This document shows, piece by piece, positions 1-8,989 of a DNA stretch of 64,000 nucleotides. The stretch covers positions 32,468-96,467 of the forward strand of contig CAXHBH010000006.1 of the NCBI GenBank assembly GCA_964014735.1, in the 5' to 3' direction. The notes beneath the pieces are model-generated. The model made no database searches. It saw only the letters and a program-made list of their open reading frames with translations, and was not told the origin of the DNA. This DNA comes from UBA7446 sp964014735 (GTDB taxonomy: Bacteria > Bacteroidota > Bacteroidia > Flavobacteriales > Flavobacteriaceae). The stretch's first letter is position 1. Every line of letters begins with the position of its first letter. The position numbers were made by a program, and so were the translations under genes.

Positions 1-2
1 TT

Positions 3-128
3 GGAAAAAAAGTAAGATCTTTCAATGTTGAGTCTGAAAGCCAACAATTAGACATCAGTGATCTTAAAACTGGAGTTTATTTTGCTCGATCTAATCAATT
101 AGAAGCAATTAAAATCATAAAAAGATAA
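3..128 (+). CDS. C-terminal fragment of a T9SS-sorted secreted protein
   Basis: The reading frame is open from the window edge to the TAA ending at 128. The 41 visible residues end in LKTGVYFAR and then IKIIKR, which is the usual end of a type A T9SS C-terminal sorting domain (a LxxGxYxxx strand and a basic tail). Such domains send a protein through the outer membrane via the gliding-linked type IX system. The catalytic or binding part lies outside the window, so its function cannot be given. It sits just upstream of a polysaccharide-degradation cluster and may belong to it. Confidence 0.75.
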   Translation, partial: GKKVRSFNVESESQQLDISDLKTGVYFARSNQLEAIKIIKR

Positions 129-143
129 ATTCATAATTAATTT

Positions 144-170
144 AAGGGGGTATATTTTATATCCCCTTTT
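144..170 (+). terminator. Rho-independent-like terminator after the T9SS protein fragment
   Basis: AAGGGG and CCCCTT arms with complementary AT-rich inner arms flank a short T loop and are followed by TTTT. It lies 15 nt past the stop at 128, so it probably ends the upstream transcript and separates it from the next gene. Confidence 0.6.
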
Positions 171-182
171 AAATATATAAAA

Positions 183-536
183 ATGAAAAAAATTATATTC
201 TCAATATTTTTCCTTTCTTTTTGTTTTGTAGCAAATGCGCAAGACTACAACAAGTTCCAGCTTAATCGTGCTAAAATGTATTCAGATTATGTTGCTGAAC
301 AAATGAGTATGAGTGATGAACAAAAGCAAATTGTTTATCAAGTTTTACTGGACAGGATGTACAATTCTAATACAGAAATTAAGTCTAAGAATTTAACCAT
401 GCAAAAAGATAAACAAGTTGTTTATTCGGCACAGACAAAAATTGCTCAACAAAAACTTAAATCAGAATTTGGCAAAGATTCTTGGAAAATTTTGAAATTA
501 AGTAATGAGGCTAGAAAAAATGCCGAAAAAAAATAG
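183..536 (+). CDS. Small secreted protein, unknown function
   Basis: 117 residues. Residues 1-19 form a Sec signal peptide ending in NAQ, typical of this phylum. The mature part is lysine- and glutamine-rich and looks entirely helical. The stretch MSMSDEQKQIVYQVLLDR resembles the LTxEQ helix of Spy/LTXXQ-like periplasmic proteins, but this is only a resemblance and I do not recognise the family. No sorting domain or cysteine is seen. Its 3' end overlaps the start of the GH5 gene in another frame, which ties it to the polysaccharide cluster. Confidence 0.65.
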   Translation: MKKIIFSIFFLSFCFVANAQDYNKFQLNRAKMYSDYVAEQMSMSDEQKQIVYQVLLDRMYNSNTEIKSKNLTMQKDKQVVYSAQTKIAQQKLKSEFGKDSWKILKLSNEARKNAEKK

Positions 537-2574
537 CACCATAAATTACACTATAACCAATTTTAAAAACCTGCTACTAATATTAGTTGCAGGTTTTTTA
601 AGTGCCCAACAGACTCCTCAAGAGCTTGTCACAAAGATGAGCCGTGGACTTAATTTAGGTAATGTGCTTAGTGCCCCCGCGGAAGGAAACTGGGCGGGCG
701 CAGCCACCGAACAATATTTTATTGATGTGGCAAACGCTGGCTTTAAAAATGTTCGCATTCCTATGGATTTTTTTGGCTCTAGAACCAATGGAAGTACTTC
801 ATCATTTAGCTCAAGTGCCAATACAAGTACAACTGTAGATAGATCTCAATTTCAAGTCAGTGCCTCTTATCTAAATCGCCTCGAAGAGGTGATAACATGG
901 GGGCTTAATCAGGACTTGGTAATTGTTTTAGATTTTCATGGTGCTACTTTAAAATCTGAGTTTATATATACTTTTGATTATTCTGAAAGTTCATACACGC
1001 ACCCAACTTCAGCCAAGCGCGCAGCTGATCTAGCAAAATTCTATTCCATTTGGGAACAAATTGCAGATAGATTTAAAAATTACAGTGACGACCTGGTTTT
1101 TGAGGTCATTAATGAACCCTATTTTCATATTTCAGCCTCCGAAATGGATGAGATTAATGCCGAAGTAATTTCAATTGTAAGGGACTCGGGAGGTAATAAC
1201 TCGACAAGAAAAATAGTTGTTACAGGCGGCTCGCAGAACAGTTTTAGGGCGATAACTACTATTGGAAATCAAATTATAAATAGTGATAATTACCTTATTG
1301 CTACATTTCACTATTATCTACCATTTAGTTTTACAAAATCTAGTGATTACAGAAATAATGACAACAATTGGGGTACCAACCAGGATAAAAACGATGTTGA
1401 TGATGATTTTCAAACAGTTGCTGATTGGGCAAATCAGTTTAACCCACCTGTAGCTGTTTATTTAGGTGAGTTTACTGCTGACAATGCATACGGCTATAGT
1501 TATCAAACAGGAGACCTACATAAAGTAACGGCAAACAACTCGCCCAATGGCAATGGATATGCAGATGGTGGACCTGACCTTAACTCTAGGTATGACTATC
1601 ATGCATATTTAGCAAACGCTGCTATTAGCAGGGATTTTTCATTTTCAGCTTGGGATGCTGGTGGTGAAGCTTCTAAATCCATTCACTTACGAAAAGACTC
1701 AGGTCTTGCTGTGTATGATATTGATTACTTCTGTGTGGACAGCTACGATCCAAAATCTACAACAATAAGTACAGAAGTTGAAACGAGTCTTTGGGTGGAT
1801 GATATTAAGGACGCTTTGCTTGGCGTTGAAAGAACATGCAATGACACCGATGTACTTAAAAATATGGACTTTGAATGTGGATTTGACAACAATTGGTCTT
1901 TGCTTACACCAAATAGTAACGATAAAGCTGTACTTGAAGATGCAACTTGCAGCGGTTCTTTAACTGGAGTTAGTGCAGCCAAAATTACTGTTTTTGAAAC
2001 TGGACAGATTAACACTGCATTCTTGAGAAATGCACAAATTTTCAATGATGGCAGTTTTAATAATAAACGATACAGTTTCAGCGTATACGGCAAAAGTAGT
2101 TCTCAAAACTTGAAGTTTAAAATGCGGGTAAAATATAATTTAGATGGAAATAGTGTTAGTAAACATACTGGATCTCAAGAAAAAATATTGCAAACATCTT
2201 ACCCCCAAGACCCATATACTTTTTCATTTGATGTGCCAGATGGAACCACAGACATACAGTTTCAGCTTTTGTGTGGACAGGACATTGGAACGTATTATTT
2301 TGACAACTTTTCAGTTACACAGGAAACATTAAGTAAAAAAGACCTTTCTCAAAACATTAATGTTTATCCAAACCCAGTAAGTAATAAACTCTATATTCAA
2401 AAAGACGTTTCAGTTGTTGCAGCATCTCTGTATAATATCAACGGTAAAAAAATAAAGTCTTGGGAAACGCAGAAAAACGAATATGACCTTTCCTTTCTAA
2501 AAAATGGCATATATTTTATAAAAATCATCACAGAAAATAACCTCTTTTGTACCAAGAGTATCATTAAAAAATAA
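505..2574 (+). CDS. GH5-family endo-glycanase with C-terminal T9SS sorting domain
   Basis: 689 residues. A signal peptide (residues 20-36, cleavage near SAQQ) is followed by a GH5 barrel at about 40-440: RGLNLGN at 47-53, HG at 145-146, the acid/base Glu204 in VINEP, HYY at 269-271 and the nucleophile Glu322 in LGEF. Residues 445-610 look like a beta-sandwich carbohydrate-binding module (NMDFECGFDNNWSLL start), and the last 75 are a type A T9SS sorting domain (VYPNPVSNKLYI). The enzyme should be on the cell surface or secreted. The GH5 subfamily cannot be fixed by eye; xylanase, glucanase and mannanase all remain possible. ATG at 520 is an equally good start. A strong hairpin lies inside the signal-peptide codons (565-598). 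The gene overlaps the preceding one by 32 nt. Confidence 0.85.
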   Translation: MRLEKMPKKNSTINYTITNFKNLLLILVAGFLSAQQTPQELVTKMSRGLNLGNVLSAPAEGNWAGAATEQYFIDVANAGFKNVRIPMDFFGSRTNGSTSSFSSSANTSTTVDRSQFQVSASYLNRLEEVITWGLNQDLVIVLDFHGATLKSEFIYTFDYSESSYTHPTSAKRAADLAKFYSIWEQIADRFKNYSDDLVFEVINEPYFHISASEMDEINAEVISIVRDSGGNNSTRKIVVTGGSQNSFRAITTIGNQIINSDNYLIATFHYYLPFSFTKSSDYRNNDNNWGTNQDKNDVDDDFQTVADWANQFNPPVAVYLGEFTADNAYGYSYQTGDLHKVTANNSPNGNGYADGGPDLNSRYDYHAYLANAAISRDFSFSAWDAGGEASKSIHLRKDSGLAVYDIDYFCVDSYDPKSTTISTEVETSLWVDDIKDALLGVERTCNDTDVLKNMDFECGFDNNWSLLTPNSNDKAVLEDATCSGSLTGVSAAKITVFETGQINTAFLRNAQIFNDGSFNNKRYSFSVYGKSSSQNLKFKMRVKYNLDGNSVSKHTGSQEKILQTSYPQDPYTFSFDVPDGTTDIQFQLLCGQDIGTYYFDNFSVTQETLSKKDLSQNINVYPNPVSNKLYIQKDVSVVAASLYNINGKKIKSWETQKNEYDLSFLKNGIYFIKIITENNLFCTKSIIKK
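565..599 (+). terminator. Terminator/attenuator-like hairpin inside the GH5 signal-peptide codons
   Basis: AAAAACCTGC (565-574) is perfectly complementary to GCAGGTTTTT (589-598). The inner ACTAATATTAGT (576-587) is itself a palindrome, with one T-T mismatch between the two parts. The downstream arm ends in a run of six T. This is the form of an intrinsic terminator, placed 28 nt past the stop of the 117-residue gene but in frame within the GH5 gene. It could end most transcription after the small gene and let GH5 be expressed only on read-through. Confidence 0.5.
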
Positions 2575-2606
2575 TATTCAACCAAAACCAACCCATAGCA
2601 ACCCAA

Positions 2607-5225
2607 ATGAAAGGTATATTTTATTTTTTTCTTATCGGTTTTTCATATGCCGTTTTTGGACAAAACACTAAGCAGCCTAATGTGGTTTTTATTGCAGTTG
2701 ATGATTTAAAACCAAGTATTCGAAGCTTTGGCGATGCTTATGCTGTAACCCCCAATATGGATATGCTGGCCAGAAAATCTAGCTTGTTTCTCAATGCGCA
2801 TACCCAACAAGCTATTTGTAGCCCATCCCGCATAAGTTTACTTACAGGGTTAAGACCAGACAAGACACAAGTCTATGATTTGAAAACACAAATGCGAGAC
2901 AAACTTCCTGATGTGATTACTATTCCCCAGCACTTTAAAAAAAACGGTTATATAACAGCTGGAGTTGGAAAGATATTTGACCCCAGGGGAGTAGACAAAC
3001 AATCTGATGGTATTTCATGGTCAATTCCTTTCAAACGAGCACACCAATTAGAATACTCAAAAGATTGGGGTAAACCAATGGTTGGTTATTATCAAAACCA
3101 GCAAATAAAAGAAAAAATTAAATCTATAGTCAAGAAGGAAAATATCCCACCTGCCAAAGTAGGGGATTATTTAAAAACCGTTTTTAGACCTCCGTTTTCG
3201 TCTAGTCCTGCTCCAGATGATGCTTATGCAGATGGAGCTATTGCCGCTGAGGCATTGCGTATGATTGATGACTTATCTACTAATAGAAAACCATTCTTTT
3301 TGGCTGTTGGTTTTAAGCGCCCCCATCTTCCTTTCTCTGCCCCTAAAAAGTACTGGAATCTGTATGGTAGAGATAGAATTCCACTTGCAGCATTTCAAGA
3401 ACGAGGTTCAAATATTGGCCGCTTAGCTTTTAAAGGGCCTGGTGAAATTTCAAAATATCCTATGGATGACCGATTTTACACGACTGATAACAATGGCCAA
3501 CTAAATCTTGATGAAGCATTTCAAAGGGAATTAGTTCATGGCTATTATGCCTGCGTGTCCTTCATCGATTTTCAGATTGGAAAAGTCGTAAATAAGCTCA
3601 AAAAAAAGGGACTTATGGATAATACGATTATAGTAATATGGGGCGATCACGGTTTTCATTTAGGCGACCATCGTATGTGGACTAAACACTCAAATTTTGA
3701 ACAAGCAACACGTTCGCCACTTATTATTTACAACCCCAGAATAGGTGTTGCCCAAAAGATCATGTCACCCACAGAGTTTGTAGATGTTTTCCCTACGTTG
3801 ACTGATATAGCTCAAATAGTACCTCCTTCAAATGTTGATGGCACATCCTTGTTACCCATGATGATGGGACAGCAGCAATCTGTTAAAGAATTTGCTGTTA
3901 GCCAATACCCAAGGAACAATAAGATGGGGTATAGCTTTAGAACCGCTGCTTACCGTTATACGCTTTGGGTAAATAAGTCCAATATCGGGCAAAAAATTAC
4001 AGATAAAGACATTGTTCAAGAAGAGCTGTTTGAGTACAGCACCGACCCCTTGGAAACAAAAAATCATATTGGAATAGCTAGTTACAATAAAGTCTACAAT
4101 GATTTAAAATCTAAAGCTTTGAGTTTTCTATCTCCCACTGTTAAATCAACACCAAAATTAGAGGCAGTGCCTGTATCATATGAAAAAGGGATTAAGGATT
4201 TAATTTCTGAAAAAGGCTATGACTCCGGTCAGGTATATATTGGCGCTACTTTAAATCACAGACAACTAAATACTAAAGTGTCAGATCTTTTCCTTCAAGA
4301 ATTTACTTATTCAACTCCTGAAAACTGCGCAAAACAAGGACGTATTCATCCAAAACCTGGAGTTTGGGACTGGAAACCCCTAAATGAATATTTAGATTTT
4401 GCCGATATGAACAACATAGTTCTTCGAATTCATGGCCCAATTAGCCCACAAGCTTCTCACTGGGCAAAAACAGACAGTAGAACTAAAGAAGAATTAGAAA
4501 AAAACATGGTGGAGTACTTTACTGCACTTTGTAAACGTATGAACAAAGAACCCTCTGTCAAGTGGATGGATGTTGTTAATGAGACCATTACCCCAGAGGG
4601 TTTTTGGTTTGAAGAAAAGCCAGGTGTTGAACAATGGGAAAACCCCTGGGAACAAATTGGCAGGGATAAAAACGATGTTCCCCTTTACATCACAAAAGCA
4701 TTTGAAATTGCTAATAAACACGCTACCAACAAGAGCTTGGTCTTTAACCAACACGGGGGTATGGAACCTAGAATGTGGGATAAAGTCAAGCAAACCATAC
4801 TATATTTAAAAAAAGAAGGCTATAGAGTTGACGGTTTGGGATGGCAGGCACATTTGAGAAGTAATAAACCACTCGCTCTCGATAAAAAACAATTAGATTA
4901 TTTCGCTAGCCTTATCGATTGGGCGCATCAACACGGCTTAGACTTTCACGTCACAGAAATTGATTACCAAATAATGGATTCAAGTTTTAATTTAAAAGCA
5001 CTACAAGATCAAGCATCAGCATATTCAAATATTTTAAAAGTTTTATTATCCAAAAGAAAAAATGGTGTAGTGACTTTTAATACTTGGGGAATGATTGATA
5101 AAAATACGGGTAGGCATCATGATAAATTTCGATTCATATTTGATAAAAATATTAACCCAAAGCCAGCATATTTTGCTCTGAGAGAGGCCGTTGTTAAACC
5201 AGATAATAAACTGATATTAAAGTAA
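2607..5225 (+). CDS. Two-domain enzyme: S1 sulfatase fused to a GH10 xylanase-like domain
   Basis: 872 residues with a signal peptide (1-19, ...FGQ). The N-terminal part, about 24-510, is a type I sulfatase: metal-binding Asp31-Asp32, the formylglycine motif CSPSR at 71-75 with Cys71 as the modified residue, and GDHGFHLGDH at 346-355. From about 545 to 860 follows GH10: TPEN at 570-573, acid/base Glu659 in VVNE, GLGWQAHL at 743-750, nucleophile Glu784 in HVTEID, FNTWG at 824-828 and PKPAY at 851-855. Typical GH10 enzymes carry RGHTLVWH on strand 3; here it reads RIHGPISP, so the Trp and second His are lost. One chain could remove sulfate and cut or trim the same xylan-type chain. No T9SS domain is present, so a periplasmic site is likely. 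The gene has 32 nt to GH5 and 3 nt to GH3. Confidence 0.9.
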   Translation: MKGIFYFFLIGFSYAVFGQNTKQPNVVFIAVDDLKPSIRSFGDAYAVTPNMDMLARKSSLFLNAHTQQAICSPSRISLLTGLRPDKTQVYDLKTQMRDKLPDVITIPQHFKKNGYITAGVGKIFDPRGVDKQSDGISWSIPFKRAHQLEYSKDWGKPMVGYYQNQQIKEKIKSIVKKENIPPAKVGDYLKTVFRPPFSSSPAPDDAYADGAIAAEALRMIDDLSTNRKPFFLAVGFKRPHLPFSAPKKYWNLYGRDRIPLAAFQERGSNIGRLAFKGPGEISKYPMDDRFYTTDNNGQLNLDEAFQRELVHGYYACVSFIDFQIGKVVNKLKKKGLMDNTIIVIWGDHGFHLGDHRMWTKHSNFEQATRSPLIIYNPRIGVAQKIMSPTEFVDVFPTLTDIAQIVPPSNVDGTSLLPMMMGQQQSVKEFAVSQYPRNNKMGYSFRTAAYRYTLWVNKSNIGQKITDKDIVQEELFEYSTDPLETKNHIGIASYNKVYNDLKSKALSFLSPTVKSTPKLEAVPVSYEKGIKDLISEKGYDSGQVYIGATLNHRQLNTKVSDLFLQEFTYSTPENCAKQGRIHPKPGVWDWKPLNEYLDFADMNNIVLRIHGPISPQASHWAKTDSRTKEELEKNMVEYFTALCKRMNKEPSVKWMDVVNETITPEGFWFEEKPGVEQWENPWEQIGRDKNDVPLYITKAFEIANKHATNKSLVFNQHGGMEPRMWDKVKQTILYLKKEGYRVDGLGWQAHLRSNKPLALDKKQLDYFASLIDWAHQHGLDFHVTEIDYQIMDSSFNLKALQDQASAYSNILKVLLSKRKNGVVTFNTWGMIDKNTGRHHDKFRFIFDKNINPKPAYFALREAVVKPDNKLILK

Positions 5226-5228
5226 ATA

Positions 5229-7574
5229 ATGAAATTAAAACTAATAATACTATTGATAAGCGCTTCTGTTTTTGGACAAAACAGCACATCATTATACTTA
5301 AACCGTGATGCTGATGTTGATAGCCGGGTAGCTGATTTAATGTCCAAAATGACACTTGAAGAAAAAGTAGGCCAAATGTGTCAGTATGTTGGTATTGAGT
5401 ACTTAAAAAAACAAAATAGAAATAGGAAAGCTTCTGGGGATGTTTCAAAGTTAAATAAAGACGCTTTTGCCATGTATAGCTTGTCTGAAAGTGAAATTAC
5501 ACAAGAAATTATCGATGGAAAAATCGGTTCTTTTCTTCACGTTCTAGAGCCCAAGGAGGTAAATTATTTGCAAGATTTTACCTTAAAATCTAGATTAAAA
5601 ATTCCGCTTATAATAGGCATTGATGCCATTCACGGAAATGCTATGGTTAGTGGAACAACGGTTTATCCATCGCCGATATCAATTGCTGCTACGTTTAATA
5701 ATGATTTTGCGTTTGACGTGGCCAAACAAAGTGCAAGGGAAATGAGAGCTACAGGTTCTCAATGGACCTTTATGCCAAATATTGATGTGGCACGTGACCC
5801 TAGGTGGGGTCGTGTTGGTGAAACTTTCGGGGAAGACCCTTTTATGGTGGGAGAAATGGGTAAAGCTATGATAAAAGGTTTTCAAGGAGACGATTTTAGC
5901 AACCCAAATAATGTAATTGCTTGTGCAAAACATATGATTGCTGGGGCTGAACCACTCAATGGACTTAATATTTCTCCAATGGATGTTTCAGAAAGAACAC
6001 TTCATGAAATTCATTTACCTCCCTATAAAAAGGCAATAGACGCCGGCGTTTATTCCATTATGGCAGCGCATAACGAACTTAATGGTATCCCTAGCCATAT
6101 GCACAAAGGTCTTATGACAGATCTGTTTAGAAATGAATGGGGTTTTGATGGATTTTTTGTAAGCGATTGGTACGACGTTAAGCGAATATGGTCGTATCAC
6201 AAGGTGGCTAGAAACTACAAGGAAGCATCATTGTTTTCGGTAGCTGCAGGTATGGACATGAACATGCACGGACCCGATTTTTACGATTTTGTTGTTGCTT
6301 TAGTCAAAGAAAAAAAATTATCAATGGATCGCGTTGATGAGGCATGCTCAAAAATTTTATATGCGAAATTCCAACTTGGTCTGTTCGAAAACCGATTTGT
6401 GGATACCTCCAAAATAGGCGAAAATGTGTTTATAAAAAGTCATTTGGATAAAGCTGAAGAAATAGCGGATAATGCCATTACACTTCTAAAAAATAGCGAC
6501 TTACTTCCAATCAATAACGCAAACGCAAAGCGGATATTGGTTACGGGGCCTAATGCACATAACAACACTACTTTGGGCGATTGGCATTTTGAGCAGCCTG
6601 CAGAAAACGTTGTAACGATTTTTGAGGGTATAAAAGAAGTTGGAGAAGAGTACAATCACAAAGTTGATTTTTTTGACTCAGGTATTAAGATTAGAAATAT
6701 TCAAGATTCAAAGATTAATGCCACTTCCGAAATGTCAGCGAATTATGACCACGTATTTGTTGTTGTTGGTGATAACTCACTTAGATACTCATGGGAAGGG
6801 GGTAAAAGTTTTCAAAAAACCGCAGGGGAAAATAAGGCGAGGAGCTTTTTAGGCCTGCCAGGAAAACAACTTGAATTAGTTAAAGCCATTTATGAAAAAA
6901 ATAAAAACCTGACGGTGGTTTATGTAAGCGGAAAACCCATCAGCGAGCCATGGATAGAGGATAACATTAAATCAATTATTCATGCGTGGGAGCCTGGAAG
7001 TATGGGCGGCAAATCTTTGGGTAAAATTGTTTTTGGAATAGTTAACCCAAGCGGAAAAATGCCCATTACTACTGCGAGATCAGTTGGACAACTCATAATG
7101 GTGTATAACCACAAACCCACAAATTATATACACAAGTATGCTTTTGAGAAAACGAAGCCGCTTTACCCATTTGGCTACGGACTAAGCTATACTACTTTTT
7201 CAATATCAGCACCAAAACCCTCTAAATCTACATGGAACGGAAAGGGTTCATTAGAAGTAGAGGCAATTGTTACAAATACTGGTAATGTGGCAGGTACCGA
7301 AACGGTCCAATTGTATTTAAGAGATAAATTCAGCACGGTTACAAGACCTGTATTGGAATTGAAAGCCTATGACAAAATGAACCTTCAACCTGGGGAATCA
7401 AAAAAAGTTACGTTTTCATTAACTGCTGAAGCATTTGCCTATTACAACATTGATATGAAATATCTAGCTGAAAAAGGGGACTTTATCATATATACGGGTA
7501 ACTCATCTGCTGCTAAAAGTTTGAAGAAAGCGAGAATAAACTTAACTCAAAATATTTATTTCGATGAAAAATAA
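5229..7574 (+). CDS. GH3-family beta-glycosidase (beta-xylosidase or beta-glucosidase)
   Basis: 781 residues, signal peptide 1-17 (SASVFGQ). The GH3 N-terminal barrel spans about 30-380 with MTLEEKVGQM at 41-50, the substrate-binding KHM at 234-236 and the nucleophile Asp313 in FVSDW. The alpha/beta sandwich domain follows (about 410-630), then a fibronectin III-like domain at 690-770. This is the standard layout of full-length GH3 exo-enzymes that release single sugars from non-reducing ends. Given the GH10 domain upstream, xylose is the likely product, but GH3 specificity cannot be read from sequence alone. It lies 3 nt after the fusion gene and overlaps the following sulfatase by 11 nt, so the genes are very likely co-transcribed. 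Confidence 0.9.
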   Translation: MKLKLIILLISASVFGQNSTSLYLNRDADVDSRVADLMSKMTLEEKVGQMCQYVGIEYLKKQNRNRKASGDVSKLNKDAFAMYSLSESEITQEIIDGKIGSFLHVLEPKEVNYLQDFTLKSRLKIPLIIGIDAIHGNAMVSGTTVYPSPISIAATFNNDFAFDVAKQSAREMRATGSQWTFMPNIDVARDPRWGRVGETFGEDPFMVGEMGKAMIKGFQGDDFSNPNNVIACAKHMIAGAEPLNGLNISPMDVSERTLHEIHLPPYKKAIDAGVYSIMAAHNELNGIPSHMHKGLMTDLFRNEWGFDGFFVSDWYDVKRIWSYHKVARNYKEASLFSVAAGMDMNMHGPDFYDFVVALVKEKKLSMDRVDEACSKILYAKFQLGLFENRFVDTSKIGENVFIKSHLDKAEEIADNAITLLKNSDLLPINNANAKRILVTGPNAHNNTTLGDWHFEQPAENVVTIFEGIKEVGEEYNHKVDFFDSGIKIRNIQDSKINATSEMSANYDHVFVVVGDNSLRYSWEGGKSFQKTAGENKARSFLGLPGKQLELVKAIYEKNKNLTVVYVSGKPISEPWIEDNIKSIIHAWEPGSMGGKSLGKIVFGIVNPSGKMPITTARSVGQLIMVYNHKPTNYIHKYAFEKTKPLYPFGYGLSYTTFSISAPKPSKSTWNGKGSLEVEAIVTNTGNVAGTETVQLYLRDKFSTVTRPVLELKAYDKMNLQPGESKKVTFSLTAEAFAYYNIDMKYLAEKGDFIIYTGNSSAAKSLKKARINLTQNIYFDEK

Positions 7575-8988
7575 TATGCTCGTATTCATTTTGTTATTAC
7601 TATTTAGTTTTAGCATTCAAGCACAAGAAAAAAAATCTAAAAACGTCCTCTTTATCATTGTTGATGATTTAAGACCTGTACTTCCCACTTATGGTGCAAA
7701 TCAAGTTGTTGCACCCAACATCACTGCTTTTGCTGAAGATGCAGTGCAGTTCAACAATGCTTTTGATAACATACCCACTTGTGGGGCTTCAAGAGCAAGT
7801 ATACTCACAGGTATAAGGCCAACACGTAAATATTTTAAGAGATACACCACCTCCATTAGCAAGGATATGCCTGATGCCATTACGTTTCCCGGATTGTTAA
7901 AAGACAATGGCTATACCACCATCAGTAATGGCAAAATTTCTCATAACAGGGACGATATGACACATACGTGGTCTGAGATTTGGCGTCCAAAAGGGAAGTA
8001 CAACAATCAGGACTACGTTGACCCAAAAACCAGCGAGACACTTGAAAAAGATGGATTACCTGGTGTGTATCCATTTGAAAGATTGGATGTAGCCGATGCT
8101 TCTTATAAGGACGGAAAAACTGCAAATAAAGCGGTTAATGACTTAAAAAAATTGAAGAAATCAGGGAAGCCGTTTCTGTTGGCTGTTGGGTTTTTAAAAC
8201 CACACTTACCTTTTAATGCACCTAGCAAATATTGGAACTTTTATGATGAAGAAGATATTCAACTTCCAATCAACAATACCTTTCCTAAAAACGGGCCAAA
8301 ATCTGCAGGAAATTGGTATGAGATGGTCAAGTATAAGGGGATTCCAAAAAATATCGATAAAGAGGCCAAAAATGCTGCTTCATTTACTCTGGATGAAAAC
8401 TTTGCAAAACAGCTTATTCATGGTTATTATGCTTGCGTAAGCTATACGGATGCACAAATAGGCAAGGTTTTGGACACACTAGATGAGTTGGGATTAAGTG
8501 ACGATACCATAGTCATTTTTACCAGTGATCACGGTTTTAGCCTTATGGAACACAATAGGTGGTCCAAGCACAACCTTTTTAGTGTCGAAAACAGGGTTCC
8601 GTTAATGATACGCGTGCCTGGTTTAACCCAAAAAGCACAATCACAAAGCTATGTTGAGTTAATTGATTTGTATCCAACGATAACAGAACTAGTTGGACTT
8701 GAAACACCAGCACGTGTAGAGGGCATTTCATTGGTTCACAATCTAAAAGACCCTAGCTTGATTTCAAAATCGTTGGGATACTCAAGAATTTGGAATGGAG
8801 ACATGGTTGTATCTCCCAACTATTTATACGCTGAATGGCGTGGAGAAGAACGAGGTAATATATATGATAGTATGCTCTATGATCTTATAACAGACTCTTT
8901 GGAGATGGATAATATTGTAAGCCATCCAAAGTATAAAAAACTAGTTGACAGTTTAAGTCAAAAAATCAAATTAAAATCAGTTCAATAA
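7564..8988 (+). CDS. S1-family sulfatase (iduronate-2-sulfatase-like)
   Basis: 474 residues. The signal peptide ends at IQAQ. The metal site starts with Asp34-Asp35 in IIVDDLRP, and the formylglycine motif is CGASR at 73-77, a CxASR variant of CxPSR. Later landmarks are GFLKPHLPFNAP (the region shared with the first sulfatase), HGYYACVSYTD and TSDHGF. The similarity to the sulfatase domain of the fusion protein, including VDDLRP/VDDLKP and KPHLPF/RPHLPF, suggests that both belong to the same S1 subfamily, close to iduronate-2-sulfatase. Its substrate is probably a sulfated sugar of the polysaccharide attacked by the neighbouring hydrolases. The ATG at 7576 is a possible alternative start that would remove the overlap with GH3. 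Confidence 0.88.
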   Translation: MKNNMLVFILLLLFSFSIQAQEKKSKNVLFIIVDDLRPVLPTYGANQVVAPNITAFAEDAVQFNNAFDNIPTCGASRASILTGIRPTRKYFKRYTTSISKDMPDAITFPGLLKDNGYTTISNGKISHNRDDMTHTWSEIWRPKGKYNNQDYVDPKTSETLEKDGLPGVYPFERLDVADASYKDGKTANKAVNDLKKLKKSGKPFLLAVGFLKPHLPFNAPSKYWNFYDEEDIQLPINNTFPKNGPKSAGNWYEMVKYKGIPKNIDKEAKNAASFTLDENFAKQLIHGYYACVSYTDAQIGKVLDTLDELGLSDDTIVIFTSDHGFSLMEHNRWSKHNLFSVENRVPLMIRVPGLTQKAQSQSYVELIDLYPTITELVGLETPARVEGISLVHNLKDPSLISKSLGYSRIWNGDMVVSPNYLYAEWRGEERGNIYDSMLYDLITDSLEMDNIVSHPKYKKLVDSLSQKIKLKSVQ

Positions 8989-8989
8989 T

